Positions 61,090 to 64,000 of a stretch of 64,000 nucleotides of DNA are shown here, in pieces. A model generated the notes under the pieces. The model had not been told where the DNA came from. It searched no databases and saw nothing but the letters and a program-made list of their open reading frames with translations. Origin of the DNA: an uncultured Lachnospiraceae bacterium (GTDB lineage Bacteria > Bacillota > Clostridia > Lachnospirales > Lachnospiraceae); contig CANREB010000001.1 in NCBI GenBank assembly GCA_947629525.1, positions 124,001 through 188,000 of the forward strand, read 5' to 3'. How positions within the stretch are numbered: position 1 is the first letter of the stretch; the number at the start of each line of letters is the position of its first letter. The position numbers were made by a program, and so were the translations under genes.

Positions 61090-63878
61090 ACTGATGTGTA
61101 TACCTGAAACAAAGAACTTAAATATACACACTCATATCCGTTAAGATCAATGAATTTTTCCAATGTATTCAGTTTTTCGTACATCATCCCGTCAGTTTTT
61201 TCCAGTCCCTTAACATATTCAGTTCCGATAATGACTACCGGATAATCATCTTTTATACTTTCCAATTCCTCCTCAAACCTTGAAAGCGGGTTTGACTCAA
61301 GATCCACCCACGTAGTATAAACTGCGGGCTGCATATCAAATATATAACTTAACGCCGGTACATAACCGAATGTGATCAGTCTTTTTTCATTTAAATCATT
61401 ATCTGCAAGAAATTTATCAAGCGCTTCAAGTTCATATTTTTTATCAGACGTCGTTATAAGACCGTCGGAATTATCAGTACATTCAAGCCGCAGAGGTTCC
61501 GCACTGCCGCCTCTGACATCTTCATCGTGAAATACAAAAGTAATTCCAAACAAAACGCTTTGCACACAGGCACAAACCATCACAAACGCCATAACCGCCC
61601 TAAAAGGAAAGCTTTTAACCGCACCGAAAACTTCCTTTATAAGGAAGACGGAAAACGGCGCCACGATAAAGAGATTGTTGATTATCGGATAAAGTCCGTT
61701 ATTGCTTCCAAGAGGCGTGATAAATATCGTCACAAAGACAAAGACTGCCCCTAATTTAAGGTTAATGTCCGCCTTTTTATATGCCAAAGCCCAAATACAC
61801 ATAAATATAACAATAAGCAAATATACGGCAAGCCACTTATATATACTGAAATAATCCCTATAATCAACTCCAAACATGCCTCTGCCATAGCAGAAGCGAA
61901 GCAGTACCAACAATCCGAGCGTATATACCGCCTTGAAAACGCGGCAGAACATTTTATGACTTTTTCCCGAAAATATACGTCCTATCACATGCAGAGCAAT
62001 AACTCCAATTAACATATATGCCAAAAACATCGCAAGCCACGCACTGTATCTTGCGTAGTCTCCAAACATCGATGCAAGCATTGATACAGGCTTATAATCG
62101 GTTGCTGTCTCTGTCATTCCAAAAAGTGACGAAATCATTTTTGGATATGAAGTTATCCCGTATCGTGCCGAAATTATCACAAGAGGGATGACTGATCCCG
62201 CAAAGTAACCCTCGACACAGTAAAGAGTGCGGTTAAAAAGGATCCGCATATCTTTCTTCTCTCCGAAAGCATAATAATACCAAAGCGGAAGAATAAGAGC
62301 CATATATGTGATATTAGGCATCCGTACCGCGACTGAGAGTCCCAAAATAACTCCCGATATTATAAAATTTTTCTTTTTGTCACTTATTATGGCATTATAT
62401 AAAATTACGGATGCTGCCGTCATCATTATATATCCCATATAATGATATAAAATAACAGTTGGTGCCCAACAAAGCGAAACTGCCGCAAATTCCGCCGCGA
62501 ACAACGCACATCTAAAAATACGGCTTGTACCTTTATACTTATCCGCAAAAAACAGATATACTATGGATGCCGTAATACCGACAAATAATCCCGTATATAC
62601 ATTCATGCCTATCCAAGTACCGCCAAACGGCAGTTTCATAAGAAACGTTCCCACAACATTGGCAAGGTACGTGGCGATCTTCCATGTTTCGTTCATCGTG
62701 TCAAAAAAGCGGTAATTGCCAAGCGCGTATCCCGCGTCCATAATATCAACTCCCGCCGTCGCCTTGCGAAGCGGATATATGAGCAGAATAAGGGCGGCTA
62801 AATATGTTATGCCTTTTTCTGAAAGCTTAATCCTTATCATCTCTATAAATGAACAGATGAGATATACCGACAGTACCGTAACAAGCATTTTTAACAGAAA
62901 AACACCAACCGGACCGTTTATATGCTCATCACAGTGAAGCAAATCTTTCCACATACCTCTCAATTCCATATGCTCATGTATCAGATACACGCCAAAAGTC
63001 GCACCCGAGAAAAGCTCTATAGTTTTTCTCATCCTTTCTGCCTTAACCTGACTTCCTTCAGACTTGAAAGCAAGGAACAGTCCTATAGCGCCCGTATAAC
63101 AGAATAAATAATTGTACGAATATGAATAATCAACCAGGCTGTCAAACATCCCTGTCCTTAAATATATCATTCTTAGTGCGGCAAATACCGCAAACATCGC
63201 AGTCACGCTAAGCAGATACATCACCGCCGCGCGCAGCCTGTTCACTATAATGGGGATTTTATACCGTCTTAAATAACCGCCTGTCAAATACAGAACGATA
63301 AACCAGTATGCGTCATAACCATACTTATCCCACGGCAGCTGCATCGGAATAACTGTTTTGGATACGCTGAACATTACAAGCATCAGGACGATCACTATCT
63401 GCATTCCCTTTTTTCCAAGATGATCAAACCCTAAATTCAAAAACGGCATCAAAAAGCAAAGTACGATATATGCAGTTGCAAACCAATAATGCTCAGTCAC
63501 TATTGGAAATATATACCCGAAAACATGATATATATCAGGTGTATTTCCGCTTATAAAGTAAGCCGCCGCCCCAATTAGAGCAGAGTAAAAAAACACCTGT
63601 TTCCAAATTTTAAACGGGCGCTCGAATATTTTACGCGTATTCAACGGCTGTTCTTTCTCACCAACGCCAAAATACCCGCTTATCAACACATAAACATTCA
63701 CGGCGACAAGGCATAGCGCCTCTATAAACCACACGACATATCCCGAAGTACCCATATCAGCACTTTTAGGATCGCCGAGCAGACCTCCTTTTCCCAGATA
63801 ATGGAGGCATACGATCATAAACATCGCGAGTATTCTAAGCAGTTCATAGTTAAGCTGTCTTTCCTTTTTTGCTCCCAT
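61080..63878 (-). CDS. Fusion: acyltransferase 3 domain plus GT-C-like membrane domain
   Basis: A 932-residue protein with about 20 or more membrane segments. Residues 1 to about 350 form an acyltransferase 3 module: YELLRILAMFMIVCLHYLG with the family His26, NVYVLISGYFG, HYWFATAYIVLCFLMPFL and FGVYLIHEHMELRG. From about 355 a second membrane unit begins, with MDAGYALGNYRFFDTMNETW as its first outer loop and a C-terminal outer domain of about 130 residues, resembling GT-C proteins. Both halves should act on the outer face, so one chain may couple acylation and glycosylation. The ATG has GGAGG upstream; I see no frameshift or internal start. The GT-C call for the second half is less sure. Confidence 0.75.
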   Translation of the reverse strand: MGAKKERQLNYELLRILAMFMIVCLHYLGKGGLLGDPKSADMGTSGYVVWFIEALCLVAVNVYVLISGYFGVGEKEQPLNTRKIFERPFKIWKQVFFYSALIGAAAYFISGNTPDIYHVFGYIFPIVTEHYWFATAYIVLCFLMPFLNLGFDHLGKKGMQIVIVLMLVMFSVSKTVIPMQLPWDKYGYDAYWFIVLYLTGGYLRRYKIPIIVNRLRAAVMYLLSVTAMFAVFAALRMIYLRTGMFDSLVDYSYSYNYLFCYTGAIGLFLAFKSEGSQVKAERMRKTIELFSGATFGVYLIHEHMELRGMWKDLLHCDEHINGPVGVFLLKMLVTVLSVYLICSFIEMIRIKLSEKGITYLAALILLIYPLRKATAGVDIMDAGYALGNYRFFDTMNETWKIATYLANVVGTFLMKLPFGGTWIGMNVYTGLFVGITASIVYLFFADKYKGTSRIFRCALFAAEFAAVSLCWAPTVILYHYMGYIMMTAASVILYNAIISDKKKNFIISGVILGLSVAVRMPNITYMALILPLWYYYAFGEKKDMRILFNRTLYCVEGYFAGSVIPLVIISARYGITSYPKMISSLFGMTETATDYKPVSMLASMFGDYARYSAWLAMFLAYMLIGVIALHVIGRIFSGKSHKMFCRVFKAVYTLGLLVLLRFCYGRGMFGVDYRDYFSIYKWLAVYLLIVIFMCIWALAYKKADINLKLGAVFVFVTIFITPLGSNNGLYPIINNLFIVAPFSVFLIKEVFGAVKSFPFRAVMAFVMVCACVQSVLFGITFVFHDEDVRGGSAEPLRLECTDNSDGLITTSDKKYELEALDKFLADNDLNEKRLITFGYVPALSYIFDMQPAVYTTWVDLESNPLSRFEEELESIKDDYPVVIIGTEYVKGLEKTDGMMYEKLNTLEKFIDLNGYECVYLSSLFQVYTSVGF

Positions 63879-63898
63879 ATAGATCCTCCGTATCGTTT

Positions 63899-64000
63899 TT
63901 ACTTCAGGCCGCAGACTGCCTTGGCAATTCTGGCGGCGCCGCCGCCGTCAACAATGCTTCTTTCCTGACGACAGAGTTTTTCTCTGTATGCTTTATCCTC
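63899..64000 (-). CDS. C-terminal fragment, possible PseG-like UDP-sugar hydrolase
   Basis: The last 33 codons of a gene that enters from the right edge. The end reads RQERSIVDGGGAARIAKAV, resembling the (V/I)-D-G-x-G-A-x-R-I pattern at the C-terminus of PseG-type nucleotide-sugar hydrolases of pseudaminic acid synthesis and some related GT-B proteins. The fragment is too short for a firm call. It ends 20 bases before the fusion gene, so it is probably in the same transcript. Confidence 0.45.
   Translation of the reverse strand, partial: EDKAYREKLCRQERSIVDGGGAARIAKAVCGLK

Noticed and set aside
1..64000. tRNA, rRNA, CRISPR, insertion sequences or prophage
   Set aside because: No matching structure, direct-repeat array or transposase/integrase-like protein was found; intergenic space is minimal.

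Overview
The window is 64 kb of one very large cell-surface polysaccharide (exopolysaccharide/capsule-type) biosynthesis locus. The organism is most likely a Gram-positive member of the Clostridia, probably Lachnospiraceae. That is an inference from the moderate-to-low GC content, the GGAGG-type ribosome binding sites with frequent TTG and GTG starts, the CotH/DUF4956/VTC genes, the many Lachnospiraceae-style family 4 and family 2 glycosyltransferases, and the EpsF-like paralogues. I found no rRNA, tRNA, CRISPR array, transposase or phage gene, and the sequence is almost entirely coding.

Layout. (A) Positions 1-22456 form one leftward run of tightly packed, often overlapping genes. It begins with a secreted SGNH hydrolase at 22456 and continues with a DUF6044-type membrane protein, a B12-type radical SAM enzyme, a GT39-like GT-C enzyme, two GT11 (fucosyltransferase-family) enzymes, GT2 enzymes, an MBOAT/SGNH acylation pair, a PglK-like ABC flippase, DUF5672, a PTPS-related membrane protein, GT17, GT2, DUF3431-like, a Wzy-like polymerase, GT2 and GT4. 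A further GT2 is cut by the left edge. (B) Positions 22500-31402 form a mosaic of both strands: an acyltransferase-3, a HAD phosphatase and a UbiA prenyltransferase (the last two on the minus strand with near-duplicate upstream regions), a second MBOAT/SGNH pair between them, a SPASM radical SAM gene behind a perfect TTGACA-N17-TATAAT promoter, and an FAD oxidoreductase. It closes with a bidirectional terminator. (C) Positions 31392-63878 form a second long leftward run. A promoter at 61041-61069 precedes wecE, and the bidirectional terminator ends the run. In transcription order it holds a WecE-type aminotransferase, a membrane protein, a GNAT, a GtrB/ArnC-like GT2, a Wzy/ligase-like polymerase, a PglF-PglE-PglC initiation set with an ATP-grasp enzyme, a GT4, a VTC/DUF4956/CotH-like/CotH cassette, UDP-GalNAcA-type dehydrogenase and 4-epimerase (TviB/TviC type), paired GT4 genes, and a duplicated GT4-AsnB module. 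Upstream are an acyltransferase-3/GT-C fusion (61080-63878) and the tail of a probable PseG-like gene cut by the right edge.

Working model (inference). PglF and PglE make a UDP-4-amino-sugar, and PglC loads a sugar phosphate onto undecaprenyl phosphate. GT4, GT2 and GT11 enzymes extend it, using UDP-GalNAc/GalNAcA among other donors, and AsnB-type enzymes amidate uronic acids. The PglK-like ABC protein flips the unit and the Wzy proteins polymerise it. On the outer face GT-C enzymes, fed by polyprenyl-phosphate sugars from the GtrB-like and UbiA/HAD enzymes, add branches. MBOAT/SGNH and acyltransferase-3 proteins add acyl groups, and the CotH/VTC cassette may add phosphate-containing groups. 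The strongest leads are the CotH/VTC cassette, the GT4-AsnB duplication, the acyltransferase/GT-C fusion, and the duplicated HAD/UbiA upstream region with its 13-residue leader ORF.
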